From: Sphingomonas sp.
GTDB taxonomy: Bacteria; Pseudomonadota; Alphaproteobacteria; Sphingomonadales; Sphingomonadaceae
Length of the DNA stretch: 64,000 bases
Reading direction: 5' to 3'
Assembly (NCBI RefSeq): GCF_019746015.1
Contig: NZ_JAIESM010000005.1
Coordinates: 41,933 to 105,932 of the forward strand
Under the pieces are notes generated by a model. That model made no database searches, was not told the origin of the DNA, and worked only from the letters and a program-made list of their open reading frames with translations. Below, in pieces: positions 17,876 to 26,844 of the stretch (within the stretch, counting starts at the first letter, position 1; each line of letters opens with the position of its first letter). The translations under genes were made by a program, and so were the position numbers.

Positions 17876-18625
17876 ATGGATAAGCTGGTCTACACCGCAG
17901 CGTCGGGGCTGAAAGGCCATATGGCGGCGCAGGCGGCGATCGCCAACAACATGGCGAACGCCTCCACGATCGGTTTTCGTGCCGATCGGGTGGTGTTCGA
18001 TCAGCTCCAGGTCAGCGGCCCCGGCATTGCCTCGCGCCAGCCGGCAAGCGAACAGCTGGCCGATTTCGACCGGCGCCAGGGCACCATCATGCAGACCGGG
18101 CGCGCGCTCGACGTGGCGATCGAGGGCGATGCCTGGATCGCGGTGCAGGGTGCCGACGGATCGGAAGCCTATACGCGGCGCGGCGATCTGCGCGTGGCCG
18201 CATCGGGGGTGCTGGAAACCGGCGACGGTTTCCCGGTGATCGGTACCGGGGGGGTACCGATCACCGTGCCGCCGGCCGAAAAGCTGATGATCGGCCCCGA
18301 TGGCACGGTGCAGATCGTGCCCGTGGGCGCCACGCCCGGCCAGGCGCCGCAGGTGGTTGAGACGATCAAGCTGGCCAGTGCCAAGGGCAGCGATACGGTC
18401 AAGGGGCTCGACAATCTGCTCCACGTCCGCGGCGGCGGGGTGCTGCCCCGCGATCAGGAGGCGAAGGTCCAGTCGGGCGCGCTCGAAGGGTCCAACGTCA
18501 ACCTGACCGAAGCGCTGGTCGACATGATCGAGAACCAGCGCAGCTATGAAGTGCAGGCCAACCTGTTGAAGGAGGCCAAGACGATGGACGAGAGCAGTGC
18601 GGCGCTGATGCGCCTGCCCTCTTAA
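17876..18625 (+). CDS. flgF: Flagellar basal body rod protein FlgF
   Basis: 249 aa; MDKLVYTAASGLKGHMAAQAAIANNMANASTIGFRAD. Confidence 0.93.
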   Translation: MDKLVYTAASGLKGHMAAQAAIANNMANASTIGFRADRVVFDQLQVSGPGIASRQPASEQLADFDRRQGTIMQTGRALDVAIEGDAWIAVQGADGSEAYTRRGDLRVAASGVLETGDGFPVIGTGGVPITVPPAEKLMIGPDGTVQIVPVGATPGQAPQVVETIKLASAKGSDTVKGLDNLLHVRGGGVLPRDQEAKVQSGALEGSNVNLTEALVDMIENQRSYEVQANLLKEAKTMDESSAALMRLPS

Positions 18626-18638
18626 GGGAGTTTAGGAA

Positions 18639-19427
18639 ATGAGCAGCGGCGCCCTTCACATCGCTCGTACCGGGCTCGACGCCCAGGACATGCGCATGCG
18701 CGTGATCTCGAACAACCTCGCCAACGTCAACACGACGGGCTACAAGCGCGACCGCGCGGCGTTCGAGACGCTCGCCTATCAGACGGTGACCGCGCCCGGC
18801 GCGCCCAGCACGCAGCAGACGCAATATGCCACCGGCCTGAACCTGGGCACCGGCGTGCGCATTCAGGGCACCTCGCGGATCAACACGCAGGGCGCGCTTG
18901 CCCAGACCGGCAACTCGCTCGACATGGCGCTGGACGGCGACGGCTATTTCCAGGTGCAGCTGCCCGGGGGCCAGCTTGCCTATACCCGCGCGGGCAATTT
19001 CAACCGCTCGGCGCAGGGGCTGCTGGTAACGGGTGAGGGCTATCAGGTGATGCCCGGCATCACCATTCCCGAAGGTGCCACCGCCATCACCGTCGGCGTC
19101 GATGGCACCGTTTCGGCCACCGTGCCGAACCAGGCGGAGCCGCAGCAGATCGGCCAGATTCAGGTGGCAATCTTCCCCAATCCGGCCGGGCTGCTGGCCA
19201 AGGGCGACAATTATCTGACGGAGACCAGCGCGTCGGGCCAGGCCAATCTGGGCATCGCGGGCGAGCTGGGGCGCGGCAATGTGCGCCAGGGGATGCTGGA
19301 AGGCTCGAACGTCAATGTCGTCGAGGAACTGGTCGACATGATCGAGACGCAGCGCGCCTATGAAGTCAATTCCAAGATGATCGCGGCCACCGACGAGATG
19401 CTGAAATATGTCAACCAGAACGTCTAA
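18639..19427 (+). CDS. flgG: Flagellar basal body rod protein FlgG
   Basis: 262 aa; ALHIARTGLDAQDMRMRVISNNLANVNTTGYKRDRAAFE. Confidence 0.97.
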   Translation: MSSGALHIARTGLDAQDMRMRVISNNLANVNTTGYKRDRAAFETLAYQTVTAPGAPSTQQTQYATGLNLGTGVRIQGTSRINTQGALAQTGNSLDMALDGDGYFQVQLPGGQLAYTRAGNFNRSAQGLLVTGEGYQVMPGITIPEGATAITVGVDGTVSATVPNQAEPQQIGQIQVAIFPNPAGLLAKGDNYLTETSASGQANLGIAGELGRGNVRQGMLEGSNVNVVEELVDMIETQRAYEVNSKMIAATDEMLKYVNQNV

Positions 19428-20154
19428 TTGGTCGGCCGCTGAGCGGGTTGCCGCCGGCGTCGCGCTTGCGGCGCTGGCGCTTGCGCTGGTCATGCCCGCG
19501 CCCGCCGAGGCGAGCCTGTTCGGCAAGAAAAAGCCGAAGACCGACTTTTCCACCACTTTCCCGCCGGCCCAGCCGCAGCCCGCGCCGCCCCCGGTGATGG
19601 CGCCGCCGCCGCCGGCACAGGCCAATGGCGCGATTTTTCAGGCATCCGCCGGCTATGCCCCGCTCTACGAAGGGTGGCGCGCGAAGCGGGTGGGCGATCC
19701 GCTCACCATCGTGCTGGTCGAGCGTACGCTGGCCAGCAAGACCTCGCGCTCGCAGCTGGACAGCCAGGGCAATGCCGCGATCATCCCGCCGGCCGCCGGG
19801 CCGCTGGCGCTGGCGCCGGAAGCGGCGCGCGCCGGTGGCAATCGCCTTTTCCGGGGCCAGGGCCAGGCCGACCAGTCCAACTCGCTGTCGGGCGAGCTGA
19901 GCGTCACGGTTGCCGCTGTCTATCCCAACGGCACGATGCTGGTGCAGGGCACCAAGCGCGTGGTGCTGAACCGGGGCGACGAGTTCATGCAGATCCGCGG
20001 GCTGGTGCGCATGGCCGATGTCGATATCGACAATCGTGTCGCGTCCACCCGCGTGGCCGATGCGCAGATCGAATATACCGGCCGGGGCGATGTGGCACGG
20101 GCCGCGCGCCAGGGCTGGCTGAGCCGTTTCTTCTCTGTCGTCAGTCCGTTCTGA
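19408..20154 (+). CDS. flgH: Flagellar L-ring protein FlgH
   Basis: 248 aa; AKRVGDPLTIVLVERTLASKTSRSQ and IRGLVRMADVDIDNRVASTRVADAQIEYTGRGDV. Confidence 0.95.
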   Translation: MSTRTSNWSAAERVAAGVALAALALALVMPAPAEASLFGKKKPKTDFSTTFPPAQPQPAPPPVMAPPPPAQANGAIFQASAGYAPLYEGWRAKRVGDPLTIVLVERTLASKTSRSQLDSQGNAAIIPPAAGPLALAPEAARAGGNRLFRGQGQADQSNSLSGELSVTVAAVYPNGTMLVQGTKRVVLNRGDEFMQIRGLVRMADVDIDNRVASTRVADAQIEYTGRGDVARAARQGWLSRFFSVVSPF

Positions 20155-20165
20155 TGGGGGCCAAG

Positions 20166-21257
20166 ATGATCCGCCTGCTGCTTGTGCTGCTGCTGAGCCT
20201 GGTCGCCACCCCTGCGCTTGCGGAACGGGTGAAGGACCTGGGTGCCTTTCAGGGCATCCGGTCGAACCAGCTGACCGGCTATGGCATTGTCGTCGGGCTG
20301 CCCGGCACGGGCGACGACAATCTGGAGTATACCGTGTTGTCGATGAAGGCGGTCACCTCGCGCTTCGGCCTGCAGCTCCCACCGCAGTTCAACCCGGCGC
20401 TGAAAAATGCCGCCGCCGTGCTGATCACCGCCGAACTGCCCCCCTTTGCGAAGCCGGGCCAGAAGATCGACATCACCGTGTCGGCGCTGGGCCGGGCCAA
20501 GTCGCTGCGCGGCGGCGCGCTGATCCTCACCCCGCTGCAGGGCGCCGATGGCCAGGTCTATGCGATGGCGCAGGGCAATCTGGCGGTCGGCGGGCTGGGC
20601 GCGGAAGGCGCCGATGGCTCGAAGATCGTGGTCAACATTCCCTCCTCGGGCCGCATTCCCGAAGGGGCGACGGTGGAGCGTGCGGTCGAGACCGGCTTTG
20701 CCACCACGCCCTATCTGACCTTCAACCTGATGCGCAGCGACTTCACCACCGCGCAATCGGTGGCAGCGGCGATCAACGCGCGGCTGGGGCCGGGGCGTGC
20801 CCAGGCGGTGGACGGCGTGTCGATCGCAATCGCCGCACCCGAAGGCGCCGATCTGCGCGCACAGCTGATGAGCGAGATCGAAAATCTCGCGGTCAAATCG
20901 GCCGAGCCGCCCGCGCGGGTGATCGTGAATGCACGCACCGGCACCGTCGTCATCAATTCGGCCGTCCGGCTGGGGCCGGCGGCAGTGACGCAGGGCAAGC
21001 TGACCGTGCGTGTGGACGAGGCGCAGCGGGTGAGCCAGCCCGCACCGTTCAGCCAGGGCCAGACTGCGGTCGAGCAGCGCTCGGGCGTCGGCGTGGCCGA
21101 GGAAGTGAAGCCCATCTTCATGATCGAGGCAGGCCCGCGCCTGGCCGATGTGGTGAAGGCAATGAACGCGATCGGCGCGTCGCCGGCGGACTTGGTGGCA
21201 ATCCTTGAGGCGCTGAAGGAAGCCGGCGCGCTGAAGGCGGAGCTGGTGATCCTGTGA
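20166..21257 (+). CDS. flgI: Flagellar P-ring protein FlgI
   Basis: MIRLLLVLLLSLVATPALAERVKDLGAFQGIRSNQLTGYGIVVGLPGTGDD; ORF track 19674..21257 is an N-terminal over-extension; alternative start 20154. Confidence 0.96.
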   Translation: MIRLLLVLLLSLVATPALAERVKDLGAFQGIRSNQLTGYGIVVGLPGTGDDNLEYTVLSMKAVTSRFGLQLPPQFNPALKNAAAVLITAELPPFAKPGQKIDITVSALGRAKSLRGGALILTPLQGADGQVYAMAQGNLAVGGLGAEGADGSKIVVNIPSSGRIPEGATVERAVETGFATTPYLTFNLMRSDFTTAQSVAAAINARLGPGRAQAVDGVSIAIAAPEGADLRAQLMSEIENLAVKSAEPPARVIVNARTGTVVINSAVRLGPAAVTQGKLTVRVDEAQRVSQPAPFSQGQTAVEQRSGVGVAEEVKPIFMIEAGPRLADVVKAMNAIGASPADLVAILEALKEAGALKAELVIL

Positions 21258-21586
21258 GCGAGATCCTGCCCCCGCTGCCCCAGGCAAGCGCCGCGAGCGG
21301 CGCGCCCGACACCAGCCGCCTCGCCAACCGCGAGAATCTGGAAAAAGCGGGCCGTCAGTTCGAGGCGGTGTTCACCCGCATGATGCTGAAATCGATGCGC
21401 CAGCCCAAGCTGGCCGACGACATTTTCGGCAGCAAGGCGCTCGACACCTTCCGCGAGATGCAGGACGGCCAGTTCGCCGACAAGATGGCCGAGGCCAAGC
21501 CAATGGGCATTGGTCGCGCGGTCGTCGAATTTCTGGCGCGGTCGCAACCGGATCTTAACGACGCCGGGTCCAAGGACGTGAAATGA
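21254..21586 (+). CDS. flgJ: FlgJ rod-binding domain protein (no hydrolase domain)
   Basis: 110 aa; GRQFEAVFTRMMLKSMRQPKLADDIFGSKALDTFREMQDGQFADKMAE. Confidence 0.9.
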   Translation: MSEILPPLPQASAASGAPDTSRLANRENLEKAGRQFEAVFTRMMLKSMRQPKLADDIFGSKALDTFREMQDGQFADKMAEAKPMGIGRAVVEFLARSQPDLNDAGSKDVK

Positions 21587-22929
21587 GCGATCTGTTGTCG
21601 ATCGGTGCCAGCGGCTTGCGCGCCTATCAATCGGCGCTCACAACCGTGTCCGACAACATCGCCAATTCGGCAACGCCGGGCTATTCGCGCCGCGCAGTGC
21701 AGCTGGCGGAAAACGCCTCCACCAACGGCGTGCTCGCGCAGGAACGCTCCACCGTCGGCAATGGCGTCGCCATCGTCGGCGTTCAGCGCCTGTCGGACGA
21801 GCTGCGCAATTCGTCGGTGCGCGCGTCCGGCGCCGATCTGGCGCGGACCGAAAGCAGCATCACCTGGATGGCGCGGATCGAAGGCGCGCTGACCGGCAAC
21901 CAGCTGGGCAGCCGCATCGCCGATTTCTTCAACAGCGCGAAGGCCGTCGCCGCCGACCCGACATCGAGCCCGGCGCGCACCGGCATGCTGGAGGCCGCGA
22001 CCAGCGCCGCCACCGCTTTTCAGACCACCGCGCGCGCGCTCGAGCAGGTCAATACCGATCTCGACCAGACCGCCGACGGCGCGGTCGACCGCATCAACCA
22101 GCTCGGCGCGATGCTCGCCAAGATCAACGAAGGGCTGGGCCGCACCCCGCCCAACACCACCTCGCAGGCGCAGCTGTTCGACCAGCGCGACGCCGCGCTG
22201 ACGGAGTTGAGCGCGCTTACCGACATTACCGTCACCTTCACCAATGGTGGCCGTGTCGATGTTGCGATCGGCGGGCCTACCGGCCCCAAGCTGGTCGATC
22301 GCGTTACCTCGGGCACGCTCAGCTATGTGCGCAACGCCTCGGGCGCGGTGTCGTTTGCGATGCTGCTGAGTGGCCAGTCGGCGATTGCCTCGCCGGGTGG
22401 CGGCGCGCTCGCCGGCATTGCGGAGGGCGCGCAACGCATTGCCGACGCGCGCAACCAGCTCGATGCGATCGCCACCGGTTTCGTGACCGGCGTGAACGAC
22501 GTGCAAGCGCAGGGCCGCGATCTGGACGGCAATCCCGGCGCGCCGATGTTTGCGGCCGGCGCGACGCCGGCAAGCTTCACCCTGGCGCTCACCAACCCGC
22601 GCGGCATCGCCGCAGCGGCGGTGGGCGGCGGCCCGCGCGATAACGGCAATTTCGCCAATCTGCAGGCGATGCGCGCCGCCGGCGGCTTCGAAGCGGCGGC
22701 CACCTCGCTGATTGCCGACAATGCGGCAACGCTGGCCGGTCGCCGGCTGGTGGCCGAGGCGCAGACCGCGATCCATGACGGCGCGATCACCGCGCGCGAT
22801 CAGGTCTCCGGCGTCAACCTCGATACCGAGGCGGTCGAGCTGCTGCGCTTCCAGCAGGCCTATCAGGCGTCGAGCAAGGTGATCCAGATCGCCCGCGACA
22901 CCCTCCAAACCCTGCTCAATGTGAACTGA
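21583..22929 (+). CDS. flgK: Flagellar hook-associated protein FlgK
   Basis: 448 aa; SIGASGLRAYQSALTTVSDNIANSATPGYSRR and C-terminal EAVELLRFQQAYQASSKVIQIARDTLQTLLNV. Confidence 0.95.
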   Translation: MSDLLSIGASGLRAYQSALTTVSDNIANSATPGYSRRAVQLAENASTNGVLAQERSTVGNGVAIVGVQRLSDELRNSSVRASGADLARTESSITWMARIEGALTGNQLGSRIADFFNSAKAVAADPTSSPARTGMLEAATSAATAFQTTARALEQVNTDLDQTADGAVDRINQLGAMLAKINEGLGRTPPNTTSQAQLFDQRDAALTELSALTDITVTFTNGGRVDVAIGGPTGPKLVDRVTSGTLSYVRNASGAVSFAMLLSGQSAIASPGGGALAGIAEGAQRIADARNQLDAIATGFVTGVNDVQAQGRDLDGNPGAPMFAAGATPASFTLALTNPRGIAAAAVGGGPRDNGNFANLQAMRAAGGFEAAATSLIADNAATLAGRRLVAEAQTAIHDGAITARDQVSGVNLDTEAVELLRFQQAYQASSKVIQIARDTLQTLLNVN

Positions 22930-22934
22930 CGCCC

Positions 22935-23861
22935 ATGACGATGCTGGTCAGCACCAATTTGTTCTTCGACCGCACCAACCGGCAGTTGGGCGGGCTGACC
23001 GCCGATGTGCAGAAGCTGCAGACGCAGCTGGCCACGGGCAAGCGCATCAACACCGCATCGGACGATGCCAGCGCCTTTCGCCGCGTGCAGCGGCTGGAAG
23101 TGGCGGGCGCCGACGATGCCGCCTGGCGCAACAATGTGACGCTGGCGTCCAGTGTGCTCGAACAGGCTGATACGACGCTCGGCAACGTCACCAACCTGCT
23201 CCAGCGCGCGCAGGAACTGGCGGTGCAGAGCAACAGCGGCACCCTGTCCGACAGCGACCGGCGCGTCGTCGCCGCGCAGCTGCGCGGGGTGGTCGAAGAT
23301 CTGGTGAGTCTCGCCAACACGCGCGACGGGCGCGGCACGCCACTGTTCGGCGCGGCGAGCGGCGACACCGCCGTCACCCGCGATGCGAGCGGCAACCTGA
23401 TCTTTGCCGGCACCGGCGATCCGCCCTCAATTCCGGTGGGCGATGACACCGCGGTTCGCCCCAGCGAAAGTGCCGAGCGCATTTTCGGCGGGCTGACGGC
23501 CGCGGGCGGCGGCACCACCGACATCTTTGCCGAACTGACCAATCTCGCCGCCGCGCTCGAAGCGCCGGGCGGCACGACCGTGCCCAGCGTTGCCGCAACC
23601 ACGCTCGACCAGCTGAAGGCGACGGTTGAACAGGTGAGCGCGGTGCGCGGCTCGATCGGCGCGCGGGCGGCCCGGCTCGACCTGGAAAAGTCGCGGCTGG
23701 AAGATGCCGCCGTCACCCGCGAGGTGGACCGGTCCGACCTCGAAGGGGCCGACATCCAGGCCACCATCGTCCAGCTGCAGAAGACCAGCACCATCCTGCA
23801 GGCCACGCAGATGAGCCTGTCGCGCCTGTCGCAGCTGTCGCTGTTCGATTATCTGCGCTGA
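22935..23861 (+). CDS. flgL: Flagellar hook-associated protein FlgL
   Basis: 308 aa flagellin-like; LQTQLATGKRINTASDDASAFRRVQRLE. Confidence 0.9.
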   Translation: MTMLVSTNLFFDRTNRQLGGLTADVQKLQTQLATGKRINTASDDASAFRRVQRLEVAGADDAAWRNNVTLASSVLEQADTTLGNVTNLLQRAQELAVQSNSGTLSDSDRRVVAAQLRGVVEDLVSLANTRDGRGTPLFGAASGDTAVTRDASGNLIFAGTGDPPSIPVGDDTAVRPSESAERIFGGLTAAGGGTTDIFAELTNLAAALEAPGGTTVPSVAATTLDQLKATVEQVSAVRGSIGARAARLDLEKSRLEDAAVTREVDRSDLEGADIQATIVQLQKTSTILQATQMSLSRLSQLSLFDYLR

Positions 23862-23947
23862 TCCGCCAGCGCGCGGCCGTTTGCACAATTGCCCTATCGG
23901 GATTCCACCAGGGTCGGCGGCCGCTAACCATATAGCGACGAATTGAG

Positions 23948-23972
23948 TGAATAAGGGCTGGGACCGGTCGTT
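23948..23972 (+). promoter_or_regulatory. Putative sigma28 promoter of motAB: TGAA-N15-GTCGTT
   Basis: Same GTCGTT and N15 spacing as flagellin and flgM sites; 45 bp before the motA ATG. Confidence 0.5.
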
Positions 23973-24016
23973 AACTGTAAAGGTGCGGCCAGTTTAGTCC
24001 CGGGGGGAAGACACAA

Positions 24017-24880
24017 ATGTTTCCGATCATCGGCCTCGTCATCCTGCTCACCATGGTGTTCGGCGGTTTTGCCATCACCGGCGGCGCGCTGGGCCCGGTG
24101 ATGGAGGCGATCCCGCACGAAATGCTCATCATCGGTGGCGCGGCAGTCGGCGCGCTGGTCATCGGCAATTCGATGGCCGAGCTGAAGGCAATGGGCGGCG
24201 GCCTGATGAAGGTGATGAAAGGCCCCAAATACAAGAAGCAGGATTATCTCGACACCATCTTCCTGGTGTCGAAGCTGATGAAGATGCTGCGCACCGAAGG
24301 GCCGATTGCGCTTGAGCCGCATGTCGAAGACCCCAAGTCAAGCGCCGTCTTCGCCGATTATCCGCGCCTCCTTGCCGATCACACGCTCACCAACCTGATC
24401 GCCGATACGCTGCGCCTGGTGGTCGTGTCGTCGGGCACGCTCGACGTGCATGCGGTTGAGGAAGTGATGGATAATGCGATCAAGACGCACCATCACGAAG
24501 TGCAGGGCCCGCAGACCACGCTGCAGACGCTTGCCGATGCGCTCCCCGCGCTCGGCATCGTCGCCGCCGTGCTCGGCGTGGTGAAGACGATGGGCGCAAT
24601 CGACAAGCCACCGGCCATTCTGGGCGCGATGATCGGCTCGGCGCTGGTCGGCACCTTCATGGGGGTGCTCTTGGCCTATGGCATCGTCGCCCCGCTCGCC
24701 AGCCGGCTGCAGCAGATCATCGATGCCGATGCGGCCATCTATCACACCGTCAAGCAGATCATCATTGCCTCGCTCCACGGCCATCCGCAGCCGCTGGTGA
24801 TCGAGGCGGCGCGCTCGGGCATTGCGCATCGCAACCAGCCGGGCTTTGCCGAGGTGTTCGACGGGCTGCGGGGGCGGTGA
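24017..24880 (+). CDS. motA: Flagellar motor stator protein MotA
   Basis: 287 aa; PALGIVAAVLGVVKTMGAIDKPPAILGAMIGSALVGTFMGVLLAYGIVAPLASRL. Confidence 0.97.
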   Translation: MFPIIGLVILLTMVFGGFAITGGALGPVMEAIPHEMLIIGGAAVGALVIGNSMAELKAMGGGLMKVMKGPKYKKQDYLDTIFLVSKLMKMLRTEGPIALEPHVEDPKSSAVFADYPRLLADHTLTNLIADTLRLVVVSSGTLDVHAVEEVMDNAIKTHHHEVQGPQTTLQTLADALPALGIVAAVLGVVKTMGAIDKPPAILGAMIGSALVGTFMGVLLAYGIVAPLASRLQQIIDADAAIYHTVKQIIIASLHGHPQPLVIEAARSGIAHRNQPGFAEVFDGLRGR

Positions 24881-24906
24881 TGTTGATGATCTGGCCTTGC
24901 CCAGAC

Positions 24907-24985
24907 GGTGCCAGCCCGCTCCCCCACCCGGCCGCCCACGATGGTATCCTTGATGGGTGGCCGGGTGGGGGAGCGGGCCGGTGCC
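24907..24985. repeat. Dispersed intergenic palindrome family, copy D (between motA and motB)
   Basis: GGTGCCAGCCCGCTCCCCCACCCGGCCGCCCA...TGGGTGGCCGGGTGGGGGAGCGGGCCGGTGCC. Confidence 0.85.
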
Positions 24986-25007
24986 GCGCGACAGGAGGGC
25001 CTGAATA

Positions 25008-25913
25008 ATGGCCGGCCGTGCGCCGCATGGCAGCAATCAGCCGCCCAAGGTGATCGTCAAGAAAATCTATATCGAAGGGCATGGCGGCCATCATGGCGGC
25101 GCGTGGAAGGTGGCCTATGCCGACTTCGTGACGGCGATGATGGCGTTCTTCCTGCTGATGTGGCTGCTGGGCGCGACCAACGAAAAGCAGCGCAAGGCGC
25201 TGGCTGACTATTTCGCGCCGAACCTGGTCAACTTCAAAGCCAGCAGTGCGGGCTCGACGGGCTTGTTCGGCGGCGCTTCGATCACCGATCTCGACAATTA
25301 TCCGCACAAGGCGCAGCAGACCGGCACCAAATCGATGACCGTGCCGGTTGATGCGATGGGCGGCGCTCAGGTCGGCACCGGCGCCAAAGGCTCGCTCAAA
25401 GACAAGTCGAAAATGGCCGAGGACAAGTCCAATTTCGACAAGATCAGCAAGCAGGTGTCAAAGGCGATGGCCGGCAACCCCAAGCTGCAGAAGCTGGCGA
25501 CGCATGTGAAGTTCGTGCAGACCCGTGACGGGATGCGCATCGATCTGGTCGACAATGCCGATTATTCGATGTTTGCACTCGGCACCACCCAGTTCGCGCC
25601 CGAGGCGGACCAGCTGATGGCACTGATCGCCGAATCGATCCGGGGCCTGGAAAACCCGGTGATGATCCGCGGCCATACCGACAGCCTTGCCTATCAGAGC
25701 CCGACCGGCATGAACAACTGGCTGCTCTCGTCGAGCCGGGCCGAGGCGACGCGCCAGCGGCTGGCGCAGGGCGGGCTGGCCAATAACCGCGTCGACCGGA
25801 TCGAGGGCGTGGCGGACCGCGAGCCGATGATTGCCGACAACCCTGCCGATCCGCGCAACCGGCGCGTGTCGATCACGCTGCTCTACCGCTCCAGCCTGAC
25901 GGGCGGGCGTTAG
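25008..25913 (+). CDS. motB: Flagellar motor protein MotB
   Basis: 301 aa; GGAWKVAYADFVTAMMAFFLLMWLLG; OmpA-like C-terminus VMIRGHTDSLAYQ. Confidence 0.97.
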   Translation: MAGRAPHGSNQPPKVIVKKIYIEGHGGHHGGAWKVAYADFVTAMMAFFLLMWLLGATNEKQRKALADYFAPNLVNFKASSAGSTGLFGGASITDLDNYPHKAQQTGTKSMTVPVDAMGGAQVGTGAKGSLKDKSKMAEDKSNFDKISKQVSKAMAGNPKLQKLATHVKFVQTRDGMRIDLVDNADYSMFALGTTQFAPEADQLMALIAESIRGLENPVMIRGHTDSLAYQSPTGMNNWLLSSSRAEATRQRLAQGGLANNRVDRIEGVADREPMIADNPADPRNRRVSITLLYRSSLTGGR

Positions 25914-26041
25914 GGTTAGTTTCGGCGTGGCTGGGGCCGGCACCGCTTCAGCGCAGCTCAACCTCTCGCAGGAAGCCTCCTGAACCCGTTCGCCCCAAGC
26001 GCCGTCGAGGGGCGTGGTGCGGGGTGCTCGCCCGCCCCGGT

Positions 26042-26662
26042 TCAGGCGTCGGGGCCGGCGGCGACGATCAGCGCGTCGACCAATACCGTGACCACTGCGC
26101 GCGAGTCGGGCACGGCCAACCCCTGATCATGGCGCAGCCGGCGCCAGCACTGGAAGCTCAGCGCCACTTCCATCGCGCCCGACAGCGCGGCATCGCTGAG
26201 GACGCGCGGCGGCAGAATGGCGTTGAGCGCGCTTTTCTCCAGCTGCACCTGCCGGTTATAGCCTTCGAGCAGGAAATCGCTCTGGAAGCGGCGCACGCTG
26301 GAGGCGATGCGGAACGGCAGAATGGTTTCGTACACCTCGATCCGCCGGTCGATCATCTCGCGCAGCCGCCCGCGCCACTCCTGCGCGGTGAAGGGCTGGA
26401 GGATCATCGGCATCACCTTCAGCTCAAGGTGGGTGGCGATCTCGCGATAGAGCGCGTCCATCTCGTCGAAATGGCGGAACACCGTGCGCAGGCCGACGCC
26501 GGCCACGTCCGCCACCTGCGCGGCGCTGGGCGTGTAATGGCCGTCGCGCACCAGCGCCAGCAGCGCCGCGATGATCCTGTCGCGGGTCGCACGGCTGCGC
26601 TCGCGGCGTCCGTCGAGCCGCTTTTCCAGGCCGGGCTGGCTGCGTGATGGTGAACTGGCCAT
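26042..26662 (-). CDS. TetR/AcrR family transcriptional regulator
   Basis: 206 aa; N-terminal HTH RDRIIAALLALVRDGHYTPSAAQVADVAGVGLRTVFRHFDEMDALY. Confidence 0.88.
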   Translation of the reverse strand: MASSPSRSQPGLEKRLDGRRERSRATRDRIIAALLALVRDGHYTPSAAQVADVAGVGLRTVFRHFDEMDALYREIATHLELKVMPMILQPFTAQEWRGRLREMIDRRIEVYETILPFRIASSVRRFQSDFLLEGYNRQVQLEKSALNAILPPRVLSDAALSGAMEVALSFQCWRRLRHDQGLAVPDSRAVVTVLVDALIVAAGPDA

Positions 26663-26844
26663 TAATCAATTCCTAGCAATTACATATACTTATAACGCGC
26701 GCCGGGTTAATTGTCGAGCCTGTTGCGCTCTTTGCCTTGTGTCACCCGCGCTGCCAATTGGCAGCGGGCGCCAACCGCGCTACCCATGAGCCGAAGCCTT
26801 GGAGTGTGCGCGTTGGGCCAGACGTCATCCCGCCGGAGTGCCGC

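Noticed and set aside
19674-20165. N-terminal extension of flgI in the ORF track
   Set aside because: Overlaps flgH in another frame; signal peptide begins at 20166 (or 20154).
24742-24939. Short ORFs beginning MGGRVGERAG or containing ARSPTRPP (also 24908, 50511, 12945, 8263)
   Set aside because: Translations of the dispersed palindrome arms, not conserved proteins.
25914-26000. Possible seventh full copy of the palindrome family after motB
   Set aside because: Only short similarity (GGGCCGGCACCG and TTTCGGCG/TTCAGCG-like hairpin) without the GCTCCCCCACC arms; at most a decayed fragment.
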